From positions 186,001 to 250,000 of the forward strand of contig JAUIEU010000001.1 of the NCBI GenBank assembly GCA_030429585.1: DNA of 64,000 nucleotides, written 5' to 3'. The notes beneath the pieces are model-generated. The model did no database searches. It worked only from the letters and a program-made list of their open reading frames with translations, and was not told where the DNA came from. Positions 18,457 to 26,968 of this stretch are shown here, one piece after another (position 1 is the first letter of the stretch; the number at the start of each line of letters is the position of its first letter). Origin of the DNA: a bacterium (lineage in GTDB: Bacteria; Cyanobacteriota; Vampirovibrionia; Vampirovibrionales; Vampirovibrionaceae). The position numbers and the translations under genes are program-made.

Positions 18457-20649
18457 TTATGTTGTGCTGCTACCCGTAGGCGTTTTATCGTTGCTTGTAG
18501 TGGCGTCGTTCGCATTGTCTGTGTCGTTGCTATCGCCAGGTAAGGCACCCACGCGGTTTCGGCCTGCTTCTTTGGCGCGATATAACCCTTCATCGGCGGT
18601 ACCAATTAGTTCTGCAGGTGTGGTGCCGTGGGTTGGGTGCATGGCCACCCCCACGCTAATGGTAACGTGTTTGTACACGTTTTCCGCAATAGGGTAGGCT
18701 TCATCTGCAATGGCAGAAACCAACTTTTGAGCGACTTGCAGTGCGGCGGCTTGGTCAACATCGGCCAGCACCACCGCCATTTCTTCGCCGCCGTAGCGGG
18801 CCACTAAATCGCCCCGCCGTACGGATTTTTCTAGTTTGGCGGCAACGCATTTCAATACACGGTCGCCGGCTTGGTGGCCGTAGGTATCGTTAAACTTTTT
18901 AAAGAAATCAATATCCACCATAATCAGGCCGCAGGTTTCTGTGCCTCGTTCGCTGCGGGCGACTGCATTGGCCAAATGCTCTTGAAAGTAGCGGTGGTTT
19001 TTTAGGCCTGTCATGGCATCGGTGGTGGCCAGTTTATAGGTGCGTTCAAAATCCTGGGTTCGGCTTAAGTAGCGCACCACATAGGTTAATACGGTAACCA
19101 CCACCCCAGAAGCCAGCGGTGCCGCAATGCTCACCCACAAGTCATACTCTAGGTAAACCCAAAAGGCGGCCAACACATACCATACAAAGCACACGCCCAC
19201 GCCAGCCACGCCAATCCACACGCTTCGGGTGTACACAATACAAAGCACACACCCTAGCCATAGCAGCAAGGAGTAAATCACATTGGTGGTTTGGCTGGCA
19301 CGTTCAATAAAATGGTCGTGTTGTTGCAGGTTGTCAAAAATGGTGGCCTGCATTACCACCCCAGGGATGGTGGGGTGAACCGGGGTGGTTTTAATATCAA
19401 AGGTAGAAACAGACGTGGTGCCTACAAACACAATTTTGTTGTTAAGGGTGTCCTTAAGTTCGCGTACTTCCTCTGGGATGGCTTTGCCCGTAATGGCGTT
19501 TAGTACATGCCACACAGGGATTTGTCGGTAAGGGATAGGAGGCGCTTGGGGGTCTAGCTTGTTATAGGTGTTTACTAAGGTTTGGGTTAGCTGGCTTTTT
19601 TCCTTAACACTAAGGGTCTTGCCTTGGGTGGCTAATATTTTTTCTATTCGGGCGATTTCGTTTTTGTAGTGTTGTTGGTCGCCACTCGTGTTGTACCAGT
19701 GCACCAAGTAGCGACCATCTAACATAAGGGGGATGGAAATATTGCCGATGTTAAGGCGGTTGCCTCGGGTAACGGTAATGGGCTGGTGGCGCAAAGATTC
19801 TGGAACGACCACATCTAAAAACACCCTAAACCCTAGGTACGGAAAGATCATTTCCTGGGGGGTGGTTTCGGTGCAGGTGGCGCTTGCCGCGTTAGGGTTA
19901 TCGTCACTGCAAGGGCCTTCTTTTTCCCAGTCCAAAATAAAAAACAGGGGGTTGGTACGGCTGACGCCATCTCGGTCGCGGATGTGGTTTACGGTGGCAA
20001 GTCGTTCGGGTACCGTCATTAATCCAGGTAAGATTTTTCGGTAATTGTCTAATCGCAACCAAGAGTAGCTGCTTAAAAAGTAAGGGGTATGGCCTTCTGT
20101 TTTTAAGGTAATGCTGCCTTTGTCTAAGTTTTCTAAATCGGCTTGTGTGGGGCTTTTGCCCAGGCGAGCCAGTTGGTCGTGGTTGTTGTCAAAATTTATG
20201 CTGGTGTAAACGTTATCGTAGTTTTGGAAGGCTTCCACTAACAATTTGTCGCCCCCTGCCCCATAAATCCCTTTCTCTCGGCGAGAAAAAGTAAACATTA
20301 AGTCAAAGGCAATATTGCGAACGTGGGCTTCATCGTTTAGCCAACGGATTAAATCGGCAGAGACGCTACGGCTCCACGGCCAGGTGCCGTATTCATCCTC
20401 GTATAAAGTAAAGGAGTTATCATCAAAGTTAAGCAGCACAATGTTGTCGCTGGGCTGGGCGGCTAATTCGTCTACTTCTAAACTGGCGCGCCAATCAAAG
20501 GTTTTTCGTTCTAGGTCTTCAAAAAAGGGGTGTTGTGCTAACCCTGGCAGCATAATAATAACGCTAATGGCCCCTAGCAATAGTAATGCCCTAAAGCTCC
20601 ATTTTTTGGCTTTATCGCTACTGCCTTTGTTTAGCCAGGAAAACCCCAT
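18457..20649 (-). CDS. CHASE2-domain membrane diguanylate cyclase
   Basis: A 730-residue signal-transduction protein. A first membrane segment (about 18-38) leads to a periplasmic CHASE2 sensor domain (about 50-420, with FDWRA near its start and IPGVVMQATIFDNL near its end), then two to three membrane segments (about 450-520) and a cytoplasmic GGDEF domain (about 540-700: DAMTGLKNHRYFQ, DIDFFKKFNDTYGH, YGGEEM, ISVGVA). By family it makes cyclic di-GMP in response to an external signal. The active site reads GGEEM instead of GGEEF; the two acidic residues are kept, so activity is likely. A Thr/Asp/Asn-rich tail closes the protein. The signal is unknown. Confidence 0.88.
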   Translation of the reverse strand: MGFSWLNKGSSDKAKKWSFRALLLLGAISVIIMLPGLAQHPFFEDLERKTFDWRASLEVDELAAQPSDNIVLLNFDDNSFTLYEDEYGTWPWSRSVSADLIRWLNDEAHVRNIAFDLMFTFSRREKGIYGAGGDKLLVEAFQNYDNVYTSINFDNNHDQLARLGKSPTQADLENLDKGSITLKTEGHTPYFLSSYSWLRLDNYRKILPGLMTVPERLATVNHIRDRDGVSRTNPLFFILDWEKEGPCSDDNPNAASATCTETTPQEMIFPYLGFRVFLDVVVPESLRHQPITVTRGNRLNIGNISIPLMLDGRYLVHWYNTSGDQQHYKNEIARIEKILATQGKTLSVKEKSQLTQTLVNTYNKLDPQAPPIPYRQIPVWHVLNAITGKAIPEEVRELKDTLNNKIVFVGTTSVSTFDIKTTPVHPTIPGVVMQATIFDNLQQHDHFIERASQTTNVIYSLLLWLGCVLCIVYTRSVWIGVAGVGVCFVWYVLAAFWVYLEYDLWVSIAAPLASGVVVTVLTYVVRYLSRTQDFERTYKLATTDAMTGLKNHRYFQEHLANAVARSERGTETCGLIMVDIDFFKKFNDTYGHQAGDRVLKCVAAKLEKSVRRGDLVARYGGEEMAVVLADVDQAAALQVAQKLVSAIADEAYPIAENVYKHVTISVGVAMHPTHGTTPAELIGTADEGLYRAKEAGRNRVGALPGDSNDTDNANDATTSNDKTPTGSSTT

Positions 20650-20792
20650 GCCGTGTACGCCCTTGTTGTAGTGTGTTACCTAGTACTGCTATCGTCTTCA
20701 TCATAAGGGATGGCGAGCGGTATGCAGCGGTAAGGGGCCTGTAAATCCGGTAAACAACCTAGGGTGGTTTGGTGGCCTTATGGTGGGTGTGT

Positions 20793-21272
20793 TTAGTCGT
20801 GGGTATCGGTGGCGCCAGCCAGCTGGCGCACGGCAGATAAAGCGCCCGTAATATGGCCGCTGATATTAAACATACTTTTGGTTAAATGGTATACCCGGCC
20901 GGTGTTATCTAGCACCACGGTTACCCGGTGGGGGAATAACCCTAAAAACGTGGGGAGGCCCCAGGCTTGGCGGGTGGTGTGCTTAGGGTCGCTTAGTAAG
21001 TTAAAAGGCAGGCTGTGGTGTTGGGTGGTGCTGGTATGAGAGGATTGACTATCCCCGCTAATGCCGACAATAGTGACATTGTGTTGTTGAAATACGCTGT
21101 ATTGCTGGCCAAAAGTGCACATTTGTTGGGTGCACCCAGGGGTACCATTTTTAGGGTAGAAAAACACCACCACTGGGCCGCCGTTGGCCAGTAGCCCGCT
21201 TAACGAAACGGCTTCGCCCTGGTGGTTTGGCAGGTTAAAATCAGGTGGGGTTTGACCAATAGAGAGGGCCAT
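20793..21272 (-). CDS. Peroxiredoxin, BCP/PrxQ type
   Basis: A 159-residue thiol peroxidase. The active site GTPGCTQQMC contains the peroxidatic Cys47 and a second Cys52 five residues on, the BCP/PrxQ arrangement that forms an intramolecular disulfide and is recycled by thioredoxin. FFYPKNGTPG and the later FLGLFPHRVTVVLD fit the fold. It lies 18 bases downstream of pgk in the gatB-pgk-prx minus-strand run. Confidence 0.88.
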   Translation of the reverse strand: MALSIGQTPPDFNLPNHQGEAVSLSGLLANGGPVVVFFYPKNGTPGCTQQMCTFGQQYSVFQQHNVTIVGISGDSQSSHTSTTQHHSLPFNLLSDPKHTTRQAWGLPTFLGLFPHRVTVVLDNTGRVYHLTKSMFNISGHITGALSAVRQLAGATDTHD

Positions 21273-21290
21273 AAAACAGATCTTAAATAG

Positions 21291-22499
21291 TTAGGCAGTG
21301 GTAAGGGGTGCGTGTTGGGTTAGTGCGGCAATGCCAGGTAAAGTCTTGCCTTCTAAAAATTCTAAGCTGGCGCCTCCACCGGTGCTTACGTGGGTAAAGG
21401 CGGTGCGGGGTAGGTTAAATTGGCCAATGGCGGCCACCGTATCGCCCCCACCCAGTACGGTTGTGGCGCCGGTATGGGTGGCGTTTTGCACCCATTGGGC
21501 CACAGTGCGGGTGCCGTTGGCAAAGGCGGGCATTTCAAACACGCCCACGGGGCCATTCCATAAAATAGTTTTAGCCGATTCTATAATCGGTTGCCACTCG
21601 GCAAGGGTGTTGGGGCCCGCATCTAGCCCCATCCACCCATCGGAGATGGTGTTACTGGGGCATATTTGGGTGTTGGCCTCGTTGCTAAATCCATCAGCCG
21701 CCACCACATCACTACCTAAATGGAGCTGCACCCCTTTGGTATTCGCCAGCGCGATGAGTTGCCGGGCGGTATCTAAATGCTCGTCTTCTACCAATGAATT
21801 ACCGACGGCACCGCCTTGGGCTTTAACAAAGGTAAACACCATGCCGCCACCAATAATCAGGTGTTGCACGGTATCCAATAATGTTTGTAGCACGGTAATT
21901 TTACTGCTAACTTTGCTGCCGCCCACAATGGCCACAAAGGGCTGCGCAGGGTTGTGCAGTAGTGGTGTTAGGGCGTCGAGTTCTTTTTGCATGAGCAGGC
22001 CGGGGATAGCCACCGGCACGTGCTTGGCGATACCTGTGGTGCTGGCGTGGGCGCGGTGGGCGGCGCCAAAGGCATCGTTTACAAAAATATCCACACCACT
22101 AGCCAGCTTTTGGGCAAAAGCGGGGTCGTTGGCTTCTTCGCCGGGTTCAAACCGAATATTTTCCAATAACGCAATCTCGCCAGCTTGTAGGTTAGCCATG
22201 GATTGGGGGTAGTTGGCTAAATTATCCGGTGAATAGTGAACTGGTGTGCCCAATAATTCGCCAAGTCGTTTCGCGACAGGGGCTAGGCGTAATTCATCAA
22301 CGACCTTGCCTTTGGGTCGGCCAAAGTGGGCAGCGACAATGACTTTCGCATTGTTTTTCAGAAGATATTTTAAAGTGGGCAATGCTTCGCGGATGCGGGT
22401 GTCATCCGTAATAGTGCCGTTCTTATCGAGTGGCACGTTCAAATCTTCGCGCACCAGTACGGTTTTATTAGCGACATTTATATCGTTTAAGGTTGGCAT
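21291..22499 (-). CDS. pgk: Phosphoglycerate kinase
   Basis: A 402-residue glycolytic/gluconeogenic kinase converting 1,3-bisphosphoglycerate plus ADP to 3-phosphoglycerate plus ATP. VLVREDLNVPL (about 14-24) is the substrate-binding signature; AAHFGRPKG, ENIRFEPGEE, GGSKVSSKI (nucleotide site) and STGGGASLEFLEGK (C-terminal hinge) are all present. Full length. It sits between gatB (27 bases upstream) and the peroxiredoxin gene, and no other glycolytic gene is beside it. Confidence 0.96.
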   Translation of the reverse strand: MPTLNDINVANKTVLVREDLNVPLDKNGTITDDTRIREALPTLKYLLKNNAKVIVAAHFGRPKGKVVDELRLAPVAKRLGELLGTPVHYSPDNLANYPQSMANLQAGEIALLENIRFEPGEEANDPAFAQKLASGVDIFVNDAFGAAHRAHASTTGIAKHVPVAIPGLLMQKELDALTPLLHNPAQPFVAIVGGSKVSSKITVLQTLLDTVQHLIIGGGMVFTFVKAQGGAVGNSLVEDEHLDTARQLIALANTKGVQLHLGSDVVAADGFSNEANTQICPSNTISDGWMGLDAGPNTLAEWQPIIESAKTILWNGPVGVFEMPAFANGTRTVAQWVQNATHTGATTVLGGGDTVAAIGQFNLPRTAFTHVSTGGGASLEFLEGKTLPGIAALTQHAPLTTA

Positions 22500-22526
22500 G
22501 GGGTTGCGTTCCGCATCGTATCAATA

Positions 22527-23999
22527 TTACTCGGCTAACTTTTTAGCAAGGATGTTGTTAATTACTTCTGGGTTGGCTTTGCCTTGGCTGGCTTTCATAA
22601 TTTGGCCCACAAAAAAGCCTATTAACTTGGTTTTGCCAGCCTTGTAGGCGGCCACGTTGTCTGGGTTTTTGGCAATAACCTCATCCACCATGGCTTCTAA
22701 GGCGCTTTCGTCGTTAATTTGGCCCAGGCCTTTTGCCTCTACTAGCGCTTTGGGGCTGCCGCCATTGGTAAGCAGTTCTGGCAGTAGCTTTTTGCCCACG
22801 CTGCTGCCAATGGTGTTGGCTTCTAGCAGGGCCACCAGCTCTACCAAGTGCTCGGGGGTTAGGGCAATCTCGGTAATGTCTTTTTTCTCGGTGTTTAGCC
22901 AACCGTTAATATCCGTTAGTAGCCAATTGGCGATGGGTTTATGCAGGTTGGGCTGGCCTTGGGTTATGGCCAAGCAGGCGTCGTAATAATCGCCTAGTTC
23001 TTTGGTTTCGGTTAGCAGGTTGCTTTCAAAGGCGGGTAGGCCAATGGTGTTCAGCAAGCGGTCGTAGCGTTGGGCAGGCAGCTCTGGCAGGCTTTGCTTA
23101 ACCGATGCCAACCACTCCCCATCAATCCGCAACGGGGGTAAATCCGCTTCGGGGAAGTACCGATAATCATTGGCGGCTTCTTTGCCCCGCATGGGCAGGG
23201 TTTCGCCAGTGGCGTCGTTCCACAGGCGGGTTTCTTGGGTAATGGTGCCGCCTTCGTTTAGCACCTTGGTTTGGCGAGCCACTTCAAAATTAATGGCGCG
23301 TTCAATGGCGCGCAGGCTGTTCATGTTTTTGGTTTCGGTGCGGGTACCAAATGTGGTACTGCCCACGGGGCGAATACTCACGTTGGCATCGCAGCGCATG
23401 CTGCCTTCTTCTAGGTTGCCATCGCACACGCCCAGGTAGCGCACAATATTGCGCAGGTTGGCCATGTACTCTTTGGCCTCTTCCGCGCTGCGAAGGTCTG
23501 GCTCGCTAACCACTTCTAGCAGTGGTGTGCCGGCGCGGTTTAAATCCACCAGGCTGTATAGGCTACCGGCCAGGCCTTCTGCGCCCACGTGGTTTAACTT
23601 ACCGGCATCTTCTTCTAAGTGGGCGCGGGTAATGCCAATGCGTCGCCCGTTGCTTAAATCCATAAAGCCGTTTTCGCACAAGGGTTGGTCAAACTGAGAA
23701 ATTTGATACCCCTTGGGCAAATCGGGGTAAAAGTAATGTTTACGGTCAAACTTGCTAACGGGGGCAATGGTACAGTTTAGTGCTAAGCCCAGTTTAACGG
23801 CTAAATCGCGGGCTTTTTCGTTCAGTACCGGCAAGGTGCCGGGGTAGCCTAGGCAAATGGGGCAGGTGTGGGTATTGGCATCCGCCCCAAAGTGGGTGCT
23901 GCTGTTGCAAAACAGCTTGGCATCCGTTTTTAGTTGCACGTGGACTTCTACCCCAATAACGGTTTCAAACTTAGTGGGGGTGGCGGTTGCCGTGGTCAT
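22527..23999 (-). CDS. gatB: Aspartyl/glutamyl-tRNA(Asn/Gln) amidotransferase subunit B
   Basis: A 490-residue subunit of the GatCAB complex, which converts Glu-tRNA(Gln) (and often Asp-tRNA(Asn)) to the amidated form. VIGVEVHVQLKT, CPICLGYPGTLP, HYFYPDLPKGYQISQ and the C-terminal YqeY-like region (about 340-490) are all clear. I chose the ATG at 23999 because AGGA stands 8 bases upstream; a longer frame to 24044 lacks support. gatA and gatC are not in the window. Confidence 0.95.
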   Translation of the reverse strand: MTTATATPTKFETVIGVEVHVQLKTDAKLFCNSSTHFGADANTHTCPICLGYPGTLPVLNEKARDLAVKLGLALNCTIAPVSKFDRKHYFYPDLPKGYQISQFDQPLCENGFMDLSNGRRIGITRAHLEEDAGKLNHVGAEGLAGSLYSLVDLNRAGTPLLEVVSEPDLRSAEEAKEYMANLRNIVRYLGVCDGNLEEGSMRCDANVSIRPVGSTTFGTRTETKNMNSLRAIERAINFEVARQTKVLNEGGTITQETRLWNDATGETLPMRGKEAANDYRYFPEADLPPLRIDGEWLASVKQSLPELPAQRYDRLLNTIGLPAFESNLLTETKELGDYYDACLAITQGQPNLHKPIANWLLTDINGWLNTEKKDITEIALTPEHLVELVALLEANTIGSSVGKKLLPELLTNGGSPKALVEAKGLGQINDESALEAMVDEVIAKNPDNVAAYKAGKTKLIGFFVGQIMKASQGKANPEVINNILAKKLAE

Positions 24000-24525
24000 G
24001 GTGGTATTCCTGTGGGGCTGATAAAGATAGCGGTATTTTCCCACAAGGGGCCAGGGCTGTCAGGTAGGTACCTTTTTGGTTTCATCAGCCAAGCGGGGGA
24101 AATACCCGCGCCAAGTGACCCTAAACCTACAGCCCCTAGCCGATGAATTACAATGCCCTTTGAGACAATACTGGTAATACCACAACAACCACCTCAACCG
24201 AGCGGGCAGCGACAATATCCTTTAGATATGCTAAAGGTATCTAGTTGACCGCTCTTTTATTGTTTAGGGATATTCCTTAACTTTTTTCTTAACAAAAAAC
24301 GCAATCATGGCCAGAATATTGTTTTTATATATTATAAGAGAGTAAATTCCTGGCACGTAACGTTGGTTATGCCGCATCCAGGAAATGTTCATTAACAATG
24401 GAACATGTAGTGAGAAGAGCGTAGCGCTTTTTAAATGGAATATCTACCGTAAGCGCCCCTAACACCTTGGCCCAGCAGCCACCCCTGTGTTAGCCCCTAA
24501 ACAGTATTCAGAGAGGTAAAGTATT
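24000..24525. other. 526-base gene-free interval with inverted repeats
   Basis: Two inverted repeats stand out. One pairs GGTATTTTCCC near 24031 with GGGGAAATACC near 24100, in the leader of gatB. The other is a nested hairpin at 24200-24254: GAGCGG/CCGCTC outside and CCTTTAG-ATATG-CTAAAGG inside, followed by TTTTATT. The rest is A/T-rich and probably holds promoters. No ORF is convincing. Confidence 0.45.
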
Positions 24526-24906
24526 ATGTCAATTGGAAACGGCACCTTTGGCCTTACTCAGATGATTAGCGTTGGCAACCAAGTTAATATGATTGCTGGC
24601 GGTACTGCTAGCCAACTAAAAGCCATGGGCGGTGCCCCCAGCTTGTCGGGTATGTCGGCCAACCACCGCAGTATTTTGGCTGATACGGTTAATGCCATGA
24701 AAACCGGTAGAATTTACCAAGAGATACCTAAAGATGCGGATGCGTTAGCCGCAGAAGCGGAAGAAAAAGCCGAAAAGGATTTGGATAGACGCCTTAAAGA
24801 GAGGTTGCTCCAATACTTGGATGAATCGGAAGCCGCTCCAGCACCAGCACAGGAGCCCCCTTTTGGTGAGGCTATCTTGTATTATCTGCTAAATAGGATA
24901 TTGTAG
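24526..24906 (+). CDS. Unknown small protein with charged helix
   Basis: A 126-residue protein with an AGAGAGGT ribosome-binding site about 8 bases before ATG. The first 60 residues are Gly/Ser/Met-rich (GLTQMISVGNQVNMIAGG), followed by a highly charged helix (about 75-105, EAEEKAEKDLDRRLKERL) that may form a coiled coil, and a hydrophobic C-terminal tip (ILYYLLNRIL). No known family. It precedes purE by 142 bases. Confidence 0.65.
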   Translation: MSIGNGTFGLTQMISVGNQVNMIAGGTASQLKAMGGAPSLSGMSANHRSILADTVNAMKTGRIYQEIPKDADALAAEAEEKAEKDLDRRLKERLLQYLDESEAAPAPAQEPPFGEAILYYLLNRIL

Positions 24907-25048
24907 CGTTAAGGCGTGTTACTGACAGGTAGCAGGCCCTAATGCATTTGAAGAATTGTTGAGGGACGTGTTGCTGTTTTGCAAAACGGCGCAGTATTTA
25001 TAGCGTACAATAGGTCTGAGAACTGTTTACCCACTCAGGCCTATTGCT

Positions 25049-25612
25049 ATGTCTACCAATTCTGTTACCACCACCCACCCCGCGGGCACTACCGCTGCGG
25101 TTGGCATTATTATGGGCAGCCAAAGCGATTGGCCTACCCTAAAACATGCCGCCGCCACCTTGCAAGCACTGGGCATTGCCTACGAGTGCGCCATTGTAAG
25201 TGCCCACCGTACACCAGGGTGGATGGCAGAATACGCAAACCAGGCTGTCGGGCGGGGCCTAAAGGTGATTATTGCCGGTGCTGGCGGGGCTGCCCACTTG
25301 CCTGGCATGGTGGCCGCCCACACGCCTTTGCCCGTGTTAGGGGTACCTATCCAAAGTAAGGCGCTTAACGGGTTGGATTCGTTGCTATCCATGGTGCAAA
25401 TGCCGGCGGGGGTACCAGTGGCCACCTTAGCTATTGGCGATGCAGGTGCGCGCAATGCTGGTTTGCTGGCCGCGAGCATACTGGCCACGAATGACACCGA
25501 ATTGATGGATGCATTGGTAACCCAACGCGCCGAACAAGCCTGCAAAAGCCGAAGCAGCGCCCCAACAGATGACCCCCTGTTTGTAAGCAGTGATGTTTTA
25601 ACGAATAAGTAG
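25049..25612 (+). CDS. purE: N5-carboxyaminoimidazole ribonucleotide mutase
   Basis: A 187-residue class I PurE, which moves the carboxyl group of N5-CAIR to give CAIR in purine synthesis. It shows [12 protein letters not shown] (about 14-25), VSAHRTP (about 50-56, catalytic His), [13 protein letters not shown] (about 74-86) and GVPIQSK. The C-terminal 25 residues are an extra polar tail. purK is not adjacent, and purC-purS and purQ lie 30 kb away. Confidence 0.94.
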   Translation: MSTNSVTTTHPAGTTAAVGIIMGSQSDWPTLKHAAATLQALGIAYECAIVSAHRTPGWMAEYANQAVGRGLKVIIAGAGGAAHLPGMVAAHTPLPVLGVPIQSKALNGLDSLLSMVQMPAGVPVATLAIGDAGARNAGLLAASILATNDTELMDALVTQRAEQACKSRSSAPTDDPLFVSSDVLTNK

Positions 25613-25623
25613 TGGGTACAGGG

Positions 25624-26835
25624 CTATTTGGTTAAAAAGCGCTGTAAGTTGGAAGGCGCTTTGCCGGTTTGTAGTACGTGCCAAGCCAACCTTAGGCGGT
25701 AGCGCCAATCGGCTAGTTGGCGGGCCAGGGTCCAATCGTTATGTTGGGTAAGGGCCTGCACGGTGCCGCTATTGGCATGGAGCTTATCAATATCGCGGCC
25801 TTCTTTGTCGCGTAGGGCGCGGCGAGTATCGGCGCCTTGTTGGCGGTGTTGTTGGGGCTCGGTATGGGGTTGGTAAGGGGGCACATCGGCGGGTCGTCCG
25901 TCATCGGTAATGCGCACCAATACCATGTAGCAACTGGCAATATGGCGAGGCTTGCCGGGGTGGTTGGGGTTAATGGCCTGTACTTCTACTTGTACCTCCA
26001 TACTGGTGCGCCACACCTGGGTAATAATGGCGCGGGTTTCAATGGTTTCGCCAATAAACCCAGGGGCAATAAAGCTCATCCGGTCGGCGCGGGCATTCAC
26101 CACGGTTTGGCCTAGGCAGTGCTTTTCTGCCGCAATGCGGGCTGCGGTGCTAATTTGTTCTAAAATAACGCCACCAAACACGTTGCCGCTTAGGTTGGCG
26201 TCTTTATCGGTAGCCAGGTGGGTGCGCAGGGTAATGGCATCGGCGTCAGTGCCGTCAATGGCTATCCACGGGGCGGCGTTGTCTTCGGCAAAGCGGCGTT
26301 TTTTGCGTAAATCCGCGGCCAGTAGGGCGGCATGCTGGGGGGCGGTGTGCCATTGGAGTGCAGGCAGCTTGGCCTTGCTTCGGTCGCTGTTAAAGGCCAC
26401 AAACACCAGGTAAGCCCGCGCCACTTTGCGGCTGGTAATGGGGCAGCTATGCCCTGTGTTTTGCCGGTAATTCACAGCATAGACATCCACCACAACTTCT
26501 AAAGAAGAGTTCCACACCTGGGTAACGGTGGCCTCCATGGCAATAAATTCCCACACATGGATGGTGTTGATAAAGTTGGTACGGTCTAACGAGGCGGTCA
26601 CCACGTTAAATTCGTTATCCACATACTGTAGGGCGGCAAAAGCGCCCACCACATCAATTAGCTTAAGCAGGTAACCGGCTTGGATGGTGCCCAGGCGGTT
26701 GCAGTGGTCTTCTAACAAGGGCTGAAAAATAAAGGCGGTGGAGGATTCTGGGGTGTGGGGTTGGCGGGTAGGCATGGGGTGGGTGGGTACTGCGTAAGGG
26801 GTAAGTAAAATGTAAGCTGTTATTGTACCTGCCAA
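25624..26835 (-). CDS. Acyl-CoA thioesterase with two hotdog domains
   Basis: A protein of about 403 residues (the Met at residue 21 is an alternative start) carrying two tandem hotdog-fold acyl-CoA hydrolase domains (about 40-165 and 195-320). The repeats mirror each other: GTIQAGYLLKLIDVVGAFAA and NLSGNVFGGVILEQISTAARIAA each carry the substrate-binding helix, followed by TQVWNSSLEV and TQVWRTSMEV. Tandem hotdogs of this kind hydrolyse fatty acyl-CoA to free acid and CoA. An 80-residue charged tail follows. It is convergent with purE, 11 bases apart. Confidence 0.85.
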   Translation of the reverse strand: MAGTITAYILLTPYAVPTHPMPTRQPHTPESSTAFIFQPLLEDHCNRLGTIQAGYLLKLIDVVGAFAALQYVDNEFNVVTASLDRTNFINTIHVWEFIAMEATVTQVWNSSLEVVVDVYAVNYRQNTGHSCPITSRKVARAYLVFVAFNSDRSKAKLPALQWHTAPQHAALLAADLRKKRRFAEDNAAPWIAIDGTDADAITLRTHLATDKDANLSGNVFGGVILEQISTAARIAAEKHCLGQTVVNARADRMSFIAPGFIGETIETRAIITQVWRTSMEVQVEVQAINPNHPGKPRHIASCYMVLVRITDDGRPADVPPYQPHTEPQQHRQQGADTRRALRDKEGRDIDKLHANSGTVQALTQHNDWTLARQLADWRYRLRLAWHVLQTGKAPSNLQRFLTK

Positions 26836-26968
26836 AATACCCCCCAGCCAGTGGAGACGAAAACCACCTAGACGTGATTGAATGGAAACAGGCTAACAGA
26901 GCCATATACGATGGATTAGGCAGAGAGCATAAGGCGGGTGTACACCCCCTTTAGCCAAGGTGGAACCG

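Noticed and set aside
24040-24110. Hammerhead ribozyme on the minus strand (CTGATGA, GGGAAAATACC and GGGTATTTC are all present)
   Set aside because: Stem II cannot form between CTGATGA and GAAA, and stem I would have only two pairs.
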